NCBI GenBank assembly: GCA_002373375.1
Contig: DFLE01000012.1
Location: 1 to 31,018, forward strand
DNA: 31,018 nucleotides
From: Prevotellaceae bacterium UBA3627
Lineage (GTDB): Bacteria > Bacteroidota > Bacteroidia > Bacteroidales > Bacteroidaceae
Direction of reading: 5' to 3'
The notes beneath the pieces were generated by a model, which was not told the DNA's origin, did no database searches, and saw only the letters and a program-made list of their open reading frames with translations. Made by a program: the position numbers and the translations under genes. Below, one piece after another: positions 6,951 through 13,887 of the stretch (position 1 is its first letter; each line of letters starts with the position of its first letter).

Positions 6951-7453
6951 TGCCTATGAAGAAGTATCTATACAATATTGTGATGGTGGCAATAGTTGCC
7001 ACCATCGCAATATCACTGACTTCGTGTGACAAAGACAGTGATTTAGAAATGTCCGACCTTGAAGGAGCATGGAAATTGCAGAGCTCAAGCGGTTATGGAA
7101 TGACCATTCAGAATGACGAGGAAAATTGGGATTATTGGAAGTTTACCTCAAACGGGACAATCCTTGATGTTCAACATAAAAACGGAAATTATACCATACA
7201 AACATTAGAATATTGGGTTGACAGTAAGACACGTACTCTAAGTGTAAGACAGAAGTCTGTTCAAACTACGAAAACATACAGCATACCACTTACAGGAACG
7301 ACAATAGGATATGAAATAGTAGAGAAAACAGACAACAAGATGACGTTACGTGCACTTGGAGCTACAGCAACCTGCGTTAGGGTCAGCGACAGCGAGTTTG
7401 AGCAAAAATATGCAACCGTAATGAATGCCATCTCGTCATATCTCTCCTACTAA
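6950..7453 (+). CDS. Lipoprotein with lipocalin-like domain
   Basis: This 167-residue lipoprotein has the signal peptide ending SLTSC, lipidated at Cys26, and then an acidic start (DKDSDLEMSD). The mature part opens with LEGAWKLQS and continues with short strands (YWKFTSNGTIL, KTRTLSV, NKMTLRAL), typical of lipocalin-like domains of Bacteroidetes surface lipoproteins. The ligand is unknown. Its ATG overlaps the preceding stop in TAATG, indicating coupled translation; ATG at 6956 is an alternative start. It is the last gene of the operon, followed by a terminator at 7549. Confidence 0.7.
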   Translation: MPMKKYLYNIVMVAIVATIAISLTSCDKDSDLEMSDLEGAWKLQSSSGYGMTIQNDEENWDYWKFTSNGTILDVQHKNGNYTIQTLEYWVDSKTRTLSVRQKSVQTTKTYSIPLTGTTIGYEIVEKTDNKMTLRALGATATCVRVSDSEFEQKYATVMNAISSYLSY

Positions 7454-7548
7454 ATAACTCAATACTACAATTGAATATCAACATAGTCCCAGTGACTATT
7501 AATTAGTACCCGATTCGTTTTCGCACGAATCAATTTGTTTATCACTTA

Positions 7549-7590
7549 AAGGGGATGATTGCTGTGAAGCACTCATCCCCTTGCTTTTTT
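7549..7590 (+). terminator. Intrinsic terminator of the 4606-7453 operon
   Basis: AAGGGGATGA (7549-7558) and TCATCCCCTT (7573-7582) form a perfect 10-bp stem followed by GCTTTTTT. A second small hairpin (GATTCGT 7512-7518 / ACGAATC 7525-7531) lies just upstream. Confidence 0.9.
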
Positions 7591-7709
7591 ATCTTCCAGG
7601 AAGTTTGTGCCTGACAATTTACTACTTCCGCACTGTCCATCGCTTGAGGAGGAAAGTGAGAAAATAAGGGAAAGTATAACCACCATATACATAGCATAAT
7701 ATCAGACTA

Positions 7710-7819
7710 TTTCACAAAATTCCAAGGTTTCAAGTGGTATTTTTCACAAAATTCCTGAGATTATATTGATAAATTTCACAAAATTCCAAGAATTTCGCGA
7801 TAATTTTTCACAAAATTCC
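7710..7819. repeat. Four 14-bp direct repeats at an exact 32-bp period
   Basis: TTTCACAAAATTCC occurs at 7710-7723, 7742-7755, 7774-7787 and 7806-7819. All copies are identical and each starts 32 bp after the last, with unrelated 18-nt spacers. The first and third copies are followed by AAG, the second and fourth by T(G/A)A. Thirty-two bp is three helical turns, so all copies face the same side of the DNA, as expected for cooperative protein binding. It lies between two terminators and away from any start codon. It is too short and too regular for CRISPR. Confidence 0.9.
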
Positions 7820-7876
7820 TAAAAATACCACAGATGCTGTTTCTGTCACATTACATATTTGGGACATTAAAAAGAG

Positions 7877-7911
7877 AAACGGTGCTACGAGGATTCATAG
7901 CACCGTTTTTC
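7877..7911. terminator. Bidirectional terminator
   Basis: AAACGGTGCTA (7877-7887) and TAGCACCGTTT (7898-7908) form an 11-bp stem. The plus strand continues into TTTTCTTTTA, and the minus strand into CTCTTTTTAA. It mainly serves the minus-strand pair that ends at 7922. Confidence 0.85.
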
Positions 7912-7921
7912 TTTTATCTTT

Positions 7922-8515
7922 TTATTTCTTCCACGCATTCACCACCTCACCTATATACATAGAGTGGATGCCGGCAGGGAAATTACGGTACATATTCCTT
8001 GGCACGTCATCGGTGAAGCCCTTCGGGTCAAACGGTGCCTGGTACATCTTACGACACTCTATCACCATCGTAGCCTCTTTATAATAAGGTGTGCCGTTGG
8101 CAGTGTAGGCAGTATGCAAGCCAAGTGTCTTGGCCTTGTCGCTGTCATCGCGACCGCTCTTATGCCCCATATAGTCCAGCACGCGACTGTTCTCTACGTC
8201 AAACACCATGACAGTAAAATATTGCTCCCGGTCCATAAACTCCTTAGTATAGCGTTTATCGGCAAGATAAACGGTCAGAGCGGTGCGTCCCCACAGGGTA
8301 CCTATGCCACCCCACCCTATAGTCATGGCGTTATGCTTCTCCTTGTTGCCTGCGGCAAGAATCTCTGCATTGTGAAACCACTCAAAGCCATTCTCCTTGA
8401 AATCGTCCCTGACCTCAAACTTCTTAAAGCCATTCTCCTCCTGTGCACATGCAGTGCCTACACACATAATAGCAGTAAACATAGCTGCGGCCGTCCTTCT
8501 AAAAATCTTTTTCAT
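7922..8515 (-). CDS. Exported flavin-reductase-like split-barrel protein
   Basis: This 197-residue protein has a signal peptide (about 1-24, ending ACAQ). The rest resembles the FMN-binding split barrel of flavin reductases and flavoredoxins: NAMTIGWGGIGTLWGRTALTV matches the N-terminal strand and glycine-rich turn, and KEFMDREQYFTVMVFD the second. Flavin reductases are usually cytoplasmic, so export is unusual. Related exported members occur in Bacteroidetes but their electron donor is unknown to me. It starts 18 nt after the phosphatase gene and shares its transcript. The family is likely; the role is open. Confidence 0.7.
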   Translation of the reverse strand: MKKIFRRTAAAMFTAIMCVGTACAQEENGFKKFEVRDDFKENGFEWFHNAEILAAGNKEKHNAMTIGWGGIGTLWGRTALTVYLADKRYTKEFMDREQYFTVMVFDVENSRVLDYMGHKSGRDDSDKAKTLGLHTAYTANGTPYYKEATMVIECRKMYQAPFDPKGFTDDVPRNMYRNFPAGIHSMYIGEVVNAWKK

Positions 8516-8533
8516 ATCAATCTATATTTATAC

Positions 8534-9856
8534 TTATTTTTGAATACAGTCAAGGCAATACTTCCTTAAATCGCTCCACTTATAATACACTGAGCCACAT
8601 ACCGGCGTAAGCTGCGGCATGGTGGCCTCACGTTCATTCAGCAAGACCTTGACAAGTATGTCGGCACCAGGCTTGCGATAGAACACTATTTGTATATTAC
8701 TTGCCATAGGGAAGATACGGTATGAGTACCACCCATTCTGCTCTAACTGCTCCAGATTGTCATAACGCGTGCCATATCCGTTAAGGTTAAGCATACACAC
8801 CGTAGGCATTACCACCACCTCATGGCCAAAGCGCAACGAGGCCGTGACATGACTCTTGGCTGGATTATCAGCAAGTGCCAGGCAGGAGTCTGCCTTCTCC
8901 ACTATATTACGCAGCAGATGGCGTTGTCTGAGCATCTGCACACTGCGGCCTGAGAGTGACGGACCATGCGACGTGTACCACTCGGCATTTCTCACAAGCC
9001 AAATGTTATAGAGTTCCTCATCTGTGAACAGTCCTTTCATACACACGCGTCTGTCTGGCTCAAGGCTCTGCATATCAGCATACAGTTTCCATATATTATC
9101 AATGACAAAACGCGTGGGGTGGTCAATATGCCGGCGCCAATAGTCCTCACTGCGGAAAAGACTGTTAAGCAACCGTACAGGCGAGAAATGGCGCTCACGG
9201 AACGCCGTCAAGCCGTCATTGCCCTTGTCCTTGCCTCCGTCGTCCATCTTCTCCTTGTTATTTATATATGTCATATCCACACTTGAGGCATCCATATCTA
9301 TCTCAAGTTGCGGACTGCGGCCCTGAAATTCTGATAACTCATTAGCCATAGACAATATACACCGTATAACGGTAGAGCTGCGTGCCTCTATCTTGTTACC
9401 AGCCTGAAACAACTCAGGGAAACGCTCATACATACGCTTTGCTATGCCACGATGCTGTCGCGCGCCAAGCGGTGTCAGTTCTCCGTCACGACCATGAGCC
9501 CACTGTCTCAATGTGTCAATGCTCGCCATCAATGCCAGGCCCTTATCCGTCAGTTGAGCAGAGTCTGCGGCCTCCCTCAACACATCATACGCCTTTTCAT
9601 AGGCTGTGCGCCCTATAAGCCAGCGTGAGCCATGGCGACCGTAATGACTGAGATAAAACACCTCATAGCCTTCAGGCGCAGGAGTGAGGCTCACACCCTT
9701 TGGCTCAGGATATGCGAGATAATTATCCGCACACACGGCAGCGTCACGCATGAAATCATCATGAGACGGCTGCGCCGTAGAGTGTGTGACTGTTATACCT
9801 GCCACGCAGCAAGTGACGAGCAGCAGTTTCAGTGAAGAAAAGTTTTTTGTTAACAT
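8534..9856 (-). CDS. Secreted histidine acid phosphatase (MINPP/phytase-like)
   Basis: This 440-residue protein has a signal peptide (about 1-29). It belongs to branch 2 of the histidine phosphatases: RHGSR at 74-78 provides the phosphorylated His75, and the downstream H345-E346 pair (GHE) provides the proton donor. Length and motif match multiple inositol polyphosphate phosphatases of Bacteroides, so phytate or other phosphomonoesters are plausible substrates, giving phosphate scavenging in the periplasm or on the surface. The substrate cannot be fixed from sequence. It is the first gene of a two-gene transcript with the flavin-reductase-like protein, from the promoter at 9888-9920. Confidence 0.85.
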   Translation of the reverse strand: MLTKNFSSLKLLLVTCCVAGITVTHSTAQPSHDDFMRDAAVCADNYLAYPEPKGVSLTPAPEGYEVFYLSHYGRHGSRWLIGRTAYEKAYDVLREAADSAQLTDKGLALMASIDTLRQWAHGRDGELTPLGARQHRGIAKRMYERFPELFQAGNKIEARSSTVIRCILSMANELSEFQGRSPQLEIDMDASSVDMTYINNKEKMDDGGKDKGNDGLTAFRERHFSPVRLLNSLFRSEDYWRRHIDHPTRFVIDNIWKLYADMQSLEPDRRVCMKGLFTDEELYNIWLVRNAEWYTSHGPSLSGRSVQMLRQRHLLRNIVEKADSCLALADNPAKSHVTASLRFGHEVVVMPTVCMLNLNGYGTRYDNLEQLEQNGWYSYRIFPMASNIQIVFYRKPGADILVKVLLNEREATMPQLTPVCGSVYYKWSDLRKYCLDCIQK

Positions 9857-9887
9857 ATATATATTTTTTTGTATATTGTTTGACCTA

Positions 9888-9920
9888 CAAATTTACATAA
9901 AAAATTCTTATTTAGACAAT
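9888..9920 (-). promoter_or_regulatory. Promoter of the phosphatase operon
   Basis: Reading the minus strand, the -7 box TAAATTTG (9895-9888) matches TAnnTTTG. A partial -33 box TTGT lies 20 bp upstream (9919-9916). The transcript would start near 9882, giving a leader of about 26 nt. Confidence 0.55.
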
Positions 9921-10615
9921 CCACTACAAAAAAATCCAAGCAGAGGATTACTGTTTTCTTGGGTTATCTGAGGTTTTCTAAGGATTATAGGATTTAAGGA
10001 TGTGGTATTGCGCCGCTGGCTTTAGCAGATGAGAATGACTAGCTTATTCATTGATGAGAAAAGGTGGGGGCTGAAGAGAGGAGGCAGGTCGCTGTGGTAC
10101 AGCGACATGCTGAACGACGGTGATGCTTATTTCTTAATTTATTACCCACCATCTGGCACAGTGTGAACGAAGTACATAGAATAGGACAAAATCGTCATTT
10201 CGCACTCTAAAAAACTTCAACAAAAAAACTCAAAATAGAGAAGGAAATAGACTTTTCCTGTGCAAAAACATACCCATTTACCCCTTTTTTATCGTTTTTT
10301 TCACTAAAACGATAGCTTTCACACTGTCAAAGCTATCGTTTCACCTCCTCAAAGCTATCACTTTACACCGTGAAAGCATAGCTTTTACAGCGTAAAAAAG
10401 AGTGTCTTTATACTCTAAACTTTACCCTATCACTGATTATCAAGCAGTTACAACACCCTGTAGATTTCGCTGTAGCAAACCACCGGCAAAAAATTTCAAA
10501 ATATCGCAAGCATGGAGCGTTAAAAAAAAGCGCAAAATAGGACATTTTATCGATTTGCTGTTTTTTCACCAGTAACATTTAGCATACATTTTTTCCTATG
10601 TTTTCACTGTTCTTT
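9921..10615. other. Gene-free region with clustered inverted repeats
   Basis: No credible frame is present. Most of the stretch is AT-rich without clear signals. The notable part is the repeat cluster at 10307-10418, annotated separately. The phrase AATAGGACA recurs near 10181 and 10537 with similar following bases, a weak resemblance I would not build on. Confidence 0.5.
10307..10418. repeat. Cluster of three adjacent hairpins built on an AAAGCTATC motif
   Basis: AAACGATAGCTTT (10307-10319) and AAAGCTATCGTTT (10329-10341) form a perfect 13-bp stem with a 9-nt loop. AAAGCTATC recurs at 10351-10359, 22 bp after the previous copy. TTTACACCGTGAAAGC (10362-10377) then pairs with GCTTTTACAGCGTAAA (10381-10396) in 13 of 16 positions, and a small AGAGT/ACTCT stem follows at about 10400-10418. 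No U-tract follows the large stem. It could be an intergenic repeat element, a tandem operator or a structured RNA. Confidence 0.75.
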
Positions 10616-10648
10616 TTTTGGAAAAGAGGGAAAAAAGAAGTAATTTTG
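10616..10648 (+). promoter_or_regulatory. Promoter that fixes the start of the DUF2027 gene
   Basis: TTTG (10616-10619), a 21-bp spacer and TAATTTTG (10641-10648) match the Bacteroidetes consensus. Transcription would start near 10653. The upstream in-frame start at 10618 would fall inside the promoter, which leaves ATG 10672 as the real start. Confidence 0.75.
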
Positions 10649-10671
10649 CATTGCATAAACAGAACAAGACA

Positions 10672-11409
10672 ATGGATACGATACTGAATATAGGAGACAA
10701 GGTGCGCTTTCTCAATGATGTAGGAGGCGGCAAGGTAAGCGGCTTTCAAAAAGGCGGCATAGTGCTGGTAGAAGACGAGGACGGCTTTGAGGTTCCAGTA
10801 AGGGCCAACGAAGTGGTATTGGTAAGCGATTCAGAGAAGAAGATTAACCGTCAAAATACCAATACGCCACAACAACAGAGCACACCAGCGGCAAAGCCTG
10901 TACCCTCTCCCATCCTCCCTGCACGCTCAAAGTTGGTTAAGGAAGACAACAACGATAACGCACAATCACTTGAGGAACGCATAGCACAGTTGGAGCGTAC
11001 CGTAAAGAAATTATCACGACGCATAGATGAGTTAGAAGCCGCAAAATCGCTGCGTGAGCGTCTGCAGGAGAGCGGTATGAAGGTGACGAAGGCAAAGCAA
11101 GGCTCACACTCTCAGCAGAAGCAGAGCGGTCCTATTGAGATAGATTTGCACGCCACAGAATTACTTGAGACCACAGCCGGGATGTCATCACACGATATAA
11201 AAGAGTACCAGCTGGATGTATTCAGGCGTACCATGCAGTCTCATTTGAAAGAAAAAGGCTGTAAACTTATATTCATCCACGGTAACGGCGACGGCATACT
11301 AAGGCAAGCCATCATATCCGAACTGAAACGCAACTACCCACAATGCCAATGGCAGGACGCGTCATTCCAACAGTATGGCTTTGGAGCAACCATGGTAACC
11401 ATAAAATAA
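10672..11409 (+). CDS. DUF2027 protein with C-terminal Smr domain
   Basis: This 245-residue cytoplasmic protein starts MDTILNIGDKVRF. The N-terminal 60 residues form a small SH3-like domain (GDKVRFLNDVGGGKV...VLVEDEDGFEVPV) typical of DUF2027. A Gln/Pro-rich linker and a short coiled coil (about 100-135) follow. The C-terminal 85 residues are an Smr domain as in MutS2, with IDLHATELL, FIHGNGDGILR and YGFGATMVTIK. Smr domains bind or nick nucleic acids (in MutS2, often linked to ribosome rescue or recombination control). There is no ATPase here, so this is not MutS2. It is widespread in Bacteroidetes and apparently monocistronic. Confidence 0.85.
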   Translation: MDTILNIGDKVRFLNDVGGGKVSGFQKGGIVLVEDEDGFEVPVRANEVVLVSDSEKKINRQNTNTPQQQSTPAAKPVPSPILPARSKLVKEDNNDNAQSLEERIAQLERTVKKLSRRIDELEAAKSLRERLQESGMKVTKAKQGSHSQQKQSGPIEIDLHATELLETTAGMSSHDIKEYQLDVFRRTMQSHLKEKGCKLIFIHGNGDGILRQAIISELKRNYPQCQWQDASFQQYGFGATMVTIK

Positions 11410-11430
11410 CAAATAGAACATACACAACAA

Positions 11431-11466
11431 ATAAAGGCGGATATTCACCATATCCGCCTTTATCGT
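11431..11466. terminator. Bidirectional hairpin between DUF2027 and GH28 genes
   Basis: A perfect 14-bp inverted repeat (11431-11444 and 11450-11463, loop TCACC) separates two converging genes. It starts 22 nt after the upstream stop and ends 4 nt before the GH28 stop. The arms end in AT-rich bases that provide part of the U-tract in either direction. Confidence 0.8.
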
Positions 11467-12837
11467 TTACTTAACGTTTATATTCTTATATGTAAAGCCC
11501 TCCACTATCTCCGGATGGAAGTCCTTGTTCTTTGCCGTCACCGTGATGTCCTCAAAGTTAAAGTTTGACAGATGGTACACCTCCTCTTGCTGTTTCACAT
11601 TAAAGAAGGTGCTGCAGTCCACGTTACAACGTCTCATCGTGATATGGTCGCTATATGACATAGGCTTGTCCTTCCTGCCCTTCAGGTCATAGAACTGTGT
11701 CCAGGGAGCCACCAATATGAAGTTCTTCACCAGACCAGTAATGTCCTCCACGGTGATATATTCATAGCACTGCGGTGTGTCTGGTCTCATCTTCAGCCAT
11801 AGCAGGTTATTGGCCTGAGCGGATATATTAATGCGACGCAGAATGATGTTGCGACTGTGCACAGACTCAGAGCCCAGCGTCAGGCATCCATGACAGAAGC
11901 CATACTCACAATCCTCTATTATAATATTAGAGTTGGCGCCATTGCCTACGCTCTCTGCCGGTATTGTCACGCCTTCATAGTCTTTCATAAATGCGTCAGC
12001 ATAAGGGCCTTTACCACCTTTTATCGCCACTGCATCATCATTGACAGACATATAGCAGTTCTTTACCAGCACATTCTTCACCACGTCAAGGTCTATGGCA
12101 TCCGTAGAAGGACCTTTTGACGTGTCGGGCTTTCCGAGCGAATAGATACGCAGAGAGAGCAGCTTCACGTTCTCACAGTTATAGAAATGAGATGTCCAGA
12201 AAGCAGAGTTCTGCAGCTTTACCCCCTCTATCTGCACATTCTTGCAGTTAGACACATACACCAGTCTTGGGCGCTGCTCATCCTTATTGGTGCATGCACG
12301 GTTCCACTTCCTTCTCAGCCAGAACTGCTGATGATAACGTAAGCCGTTGCCGTCTATCGTTCCCTTACCCGAGATAGTGAAGCCGTCCAGCCCGTCAGCA
12401 TTAATCAGAGCACCGAAATAGGTACATGTCTCACCCTCTATACGCGTTTTGCCAAGAGGATAATCACCAATGAAGTCTGAGCCCATCAGCACTCCGCCAT
12501 CCTCTATATATAAATGTGTGCCCTGCTTAAACTGCAGTCCGCCAGTAAGGTACACACCCTGAGGCACAACAATCACGCCTCCACCCGCAGCAGCAGCCTT
12601 GTCTATCAATGCCTGTATCTCCGTAGTATGAACGCGTCCGTCGGAAAATATACCATAGTCTGTCAACTTATATTTTGTTCCCAAAGTGGACACATCCACA
12701 GGAGTCACGTCATGAAACCATGCCGGCACCTCTGTACCGTCAGGGAACAAATCCTTTTGTGCGTTTGTCTTTTTCGCAACCGACAACGTTGCTGGCAGTA
12801 ACAGCGCAAGCAACGCTGTGTAAACAATTTTCTTCAT
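11467..12837 (-). CDS. Glycoside hydrolase family 28 (polygalacturonase-like)
   Basis: This 456-residue exported enzyme (signal peptide about 1-26) probably hydrolyses galacturonan in pectin. It has the right-handed beta-helix pattern and GH28 active-site blocks: S244-T245-D246 in the NTD block, N266-D267-D268 with the catalytic Asp pair, C315-H316-G317 for the G-H-G block and K349-M350-R351 for the R-I-K block. NTD is STD and GHG is CHG here, variants that also occur in bacterial exo-acting members. It lies 22 nt after the nuclease gene and shares its promoter, an odd pairing. The CE8 pectinesterase at 19725 could supply it with demethylated pectin. Confidence 0.9.
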   Translation of the reverse strand: MKKIVYTALLALLLPATLSVAKKTNAQKDLFPDGTEVPAWFHDVTPVDVSTLGTKYKLTDYGIFSDGRVHTTEIQALIDKAAAAGGGVIVVPQGVYLTGGLQFKQGTHLYIEDGGVLMGSDFIGDYPLGKTRIEGETCTYFGALINADGLDGFTISGKGTIDGNGLRYHQQFWLRRKWNRACTNKDEQRPRLVYVSNCKNVQIEGVKLQNSAFWTSHFYNCENVKLLSLRIYSLGKPDTSKGPSTDAIDLDVVKNVLVKNCYMSVNDDAVAIKGGKGPYADAFMKDYEGVTIPAESVGNGANSNIIIEDCEYGFCHGCLTLGSESVHSRNIILRRINISAQANNLLWLKMRPDTPQCYEYITVEDITGLVKNFILVAPWTQFYDLKGRKDKPMSYSDHITMRRCNVDCSTFFNVKQQEEVYHLSNFNFEDITVTAKNKDFHPEIVEGFTYKNINVK

Positions 12838-12859
12838 CCTTATTTATATATAATAGTTA

Positions 12860-13768
12860 TTAGAAATTCCTAAGATTGGCATTGGCCTCCACGCGTCTCT
12901 CTATATTGTCAGGCAATGCAGCGAAGAAATCAAATCCCGTAATACGCTCCACCTCGTCAACGCTGTTTACGTATGACATCATTTTATGCCTTCCCCCCTC
13001 GTTACGGTATATAAAGCCCACGGCTCTCGGTGTACCATTCATGCACAGCACAACCTTGAAGAATGCCTCAGGCACCACCACTCTGTTCTTGCCTATGGTG
13101 CGATGCTGGCGATTCATAAACACCGGTCCACATACTATATATATGTCACCATACCTTCTTGCCCACTCACGACACTGTATCTCAAGGTCATTCCAATCTC
13201 CTGAGTTCAAGGAATGTAACTGTGGACAGCAGTTGGTAAAGAGGAACGTCTCCCTCAACGCCTGCCTGTCCCACTTATTGTCTCCTGCCGGACACATGTG
13301 TCCACGGTCATAGCCGCTGCTCATATAGTCAAAGTTAGTGGCGCGAGGTCTCTTAACGCTCTCATCCTCCTGAAACTGCATCTCTTTGCGGCTGTTCCCA
13401 CCGTATGTATGCTGCTTGGTAAGATGCCATGCCACCCACAATGGTATGCGTTTCCCTGTGTCATATAATGCCGTATAAGCCTTTTTGCGTAACAGTACAC
13501 AGCCTTGAATATTCCTCATGGCAGGCAGCATTATATTCTCATCATACCTTGCACCGCTGTTATTATATTGCTGTCTGTCATTATTCTGCCTGTTATAGTC
13601 ATGCTGACGCTGATAAAAACTATTATGCCTATGCTTTTTCTTCTTTACCAGTTCTATGGCATCGCTTTCCTCATTTGAGGCACCGTTGGCATTAACATAC
13701 GAGGCTCCACCCAGTGCCATAATACCCACAGCAGCCACAGAGCCTATTATCATCTTTGTCTTCCTCAT
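12860..13768 (-). CDS. Secreted DNA/RNA non-specific endonuclease (NUC family)
   Basis: This 302-residue protein has an N-terminal hydrophobic signal or anchor (about 6-28), a basic, low-complexity linker rich in His, Gln and Asn (45-72) and a beta-beta-alpha-metal nuclease domain. D154-R155-G156-H157 is the DRGH motif, with His157 as general base. N179 and the segment QLHSLNSGDWNDLE carry the metal-binding Asn and downstream Glu typical of Serratia-type nucleases. It would degrade extracellular DNA and RNA for phosphate or nucleosides, or in competition. The promoter at 13789-13820 gives a leader of about 16 nt, and GH28 follows in the same transcript. Confidence 0.88.
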   Translation of the reverse strand: MRKTKMIIGSVAAVGIMALGGASYVNANGASNEESDAIELVKKKKHRHNSFYQRQHDYNRQNNDRQQYNNSGARYDENIMLPAMRNIQGCVLLRKKAYTALYDTGKRIPLWVAWHLTKQHTYGGNSRKEMQFQEDESVKRPRATNFDYMSSGYDRGHMCPAGDNKWDRQALRETFLFTNCCPQLHSLNSGDWNDLEIQCREWARRYGDIYIVCGPVFMNRQHRTIGKNRVVVPEAFFKVVLCMNGTPRAVGFIYRNEGGRHKMMSYVNSVDEVERITGFDFFAALPDNIERRVEANANLRNF

Positions 13769-13788
13769 TTCCTATATATCTTTTGCCA

Positions 13789-13820
13789 CAAAGGTAATAT
13801 ATTTTCGTTAGTCCTACAAA
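13789..13820 (-). promoter_or_regulatory. Promoter of the nuclease-GH28 pair
   Basis: On the minus strand TTTG (13820-13817), a 20-bp spacer and TACCTTTG (13796-13789) match the consensus exactly. Transcription starts near 13784. It is divergent from the glnS promoter, with only 15 bp between the two -33 boxes. Confidence 0.8.
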
Positions 13821-13835
13821 TCTTTTTTTCAAAAC

Positions 13836-13866
13836 TTGGCAGTTTCAGAAAAAAGCGTTAACTTTG
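13836..13866 (+). promoter_or_regulatory. Promoter of the glnS operon
   Basis: TTGG (13836-13839), a 19-bp spacer and TAACTTTG (13859-13866) form a near-consensus promoter. The start near 13871 leaves a 17-nt leader before ATG 13888 and rules out a TTG start at 13864. Confidence 0.75.
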
Positions 13867-13887
13867 TTGTTTGAAAAAACAAGACTT

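Noticed and set aside
7710..7819. CRISPR array
   Set aside because: Repeats are 14 bp and spacers 18 bp, both too short; there are only four copies and no cas genes. The constant 32-bp phase fits protein-binding sites better.
10618..10671. Upstream start for the DUF2027 gene
   Set aside because: A consensus promoter (10616-10648) lies inside this extension, and the conserved domain begins at the later ATG.
13864..13887. TTG start for glnS
   Set aside because: The TTG lies in the -7 box of the promoter and would not be transcribed; ATG 13888 is used.
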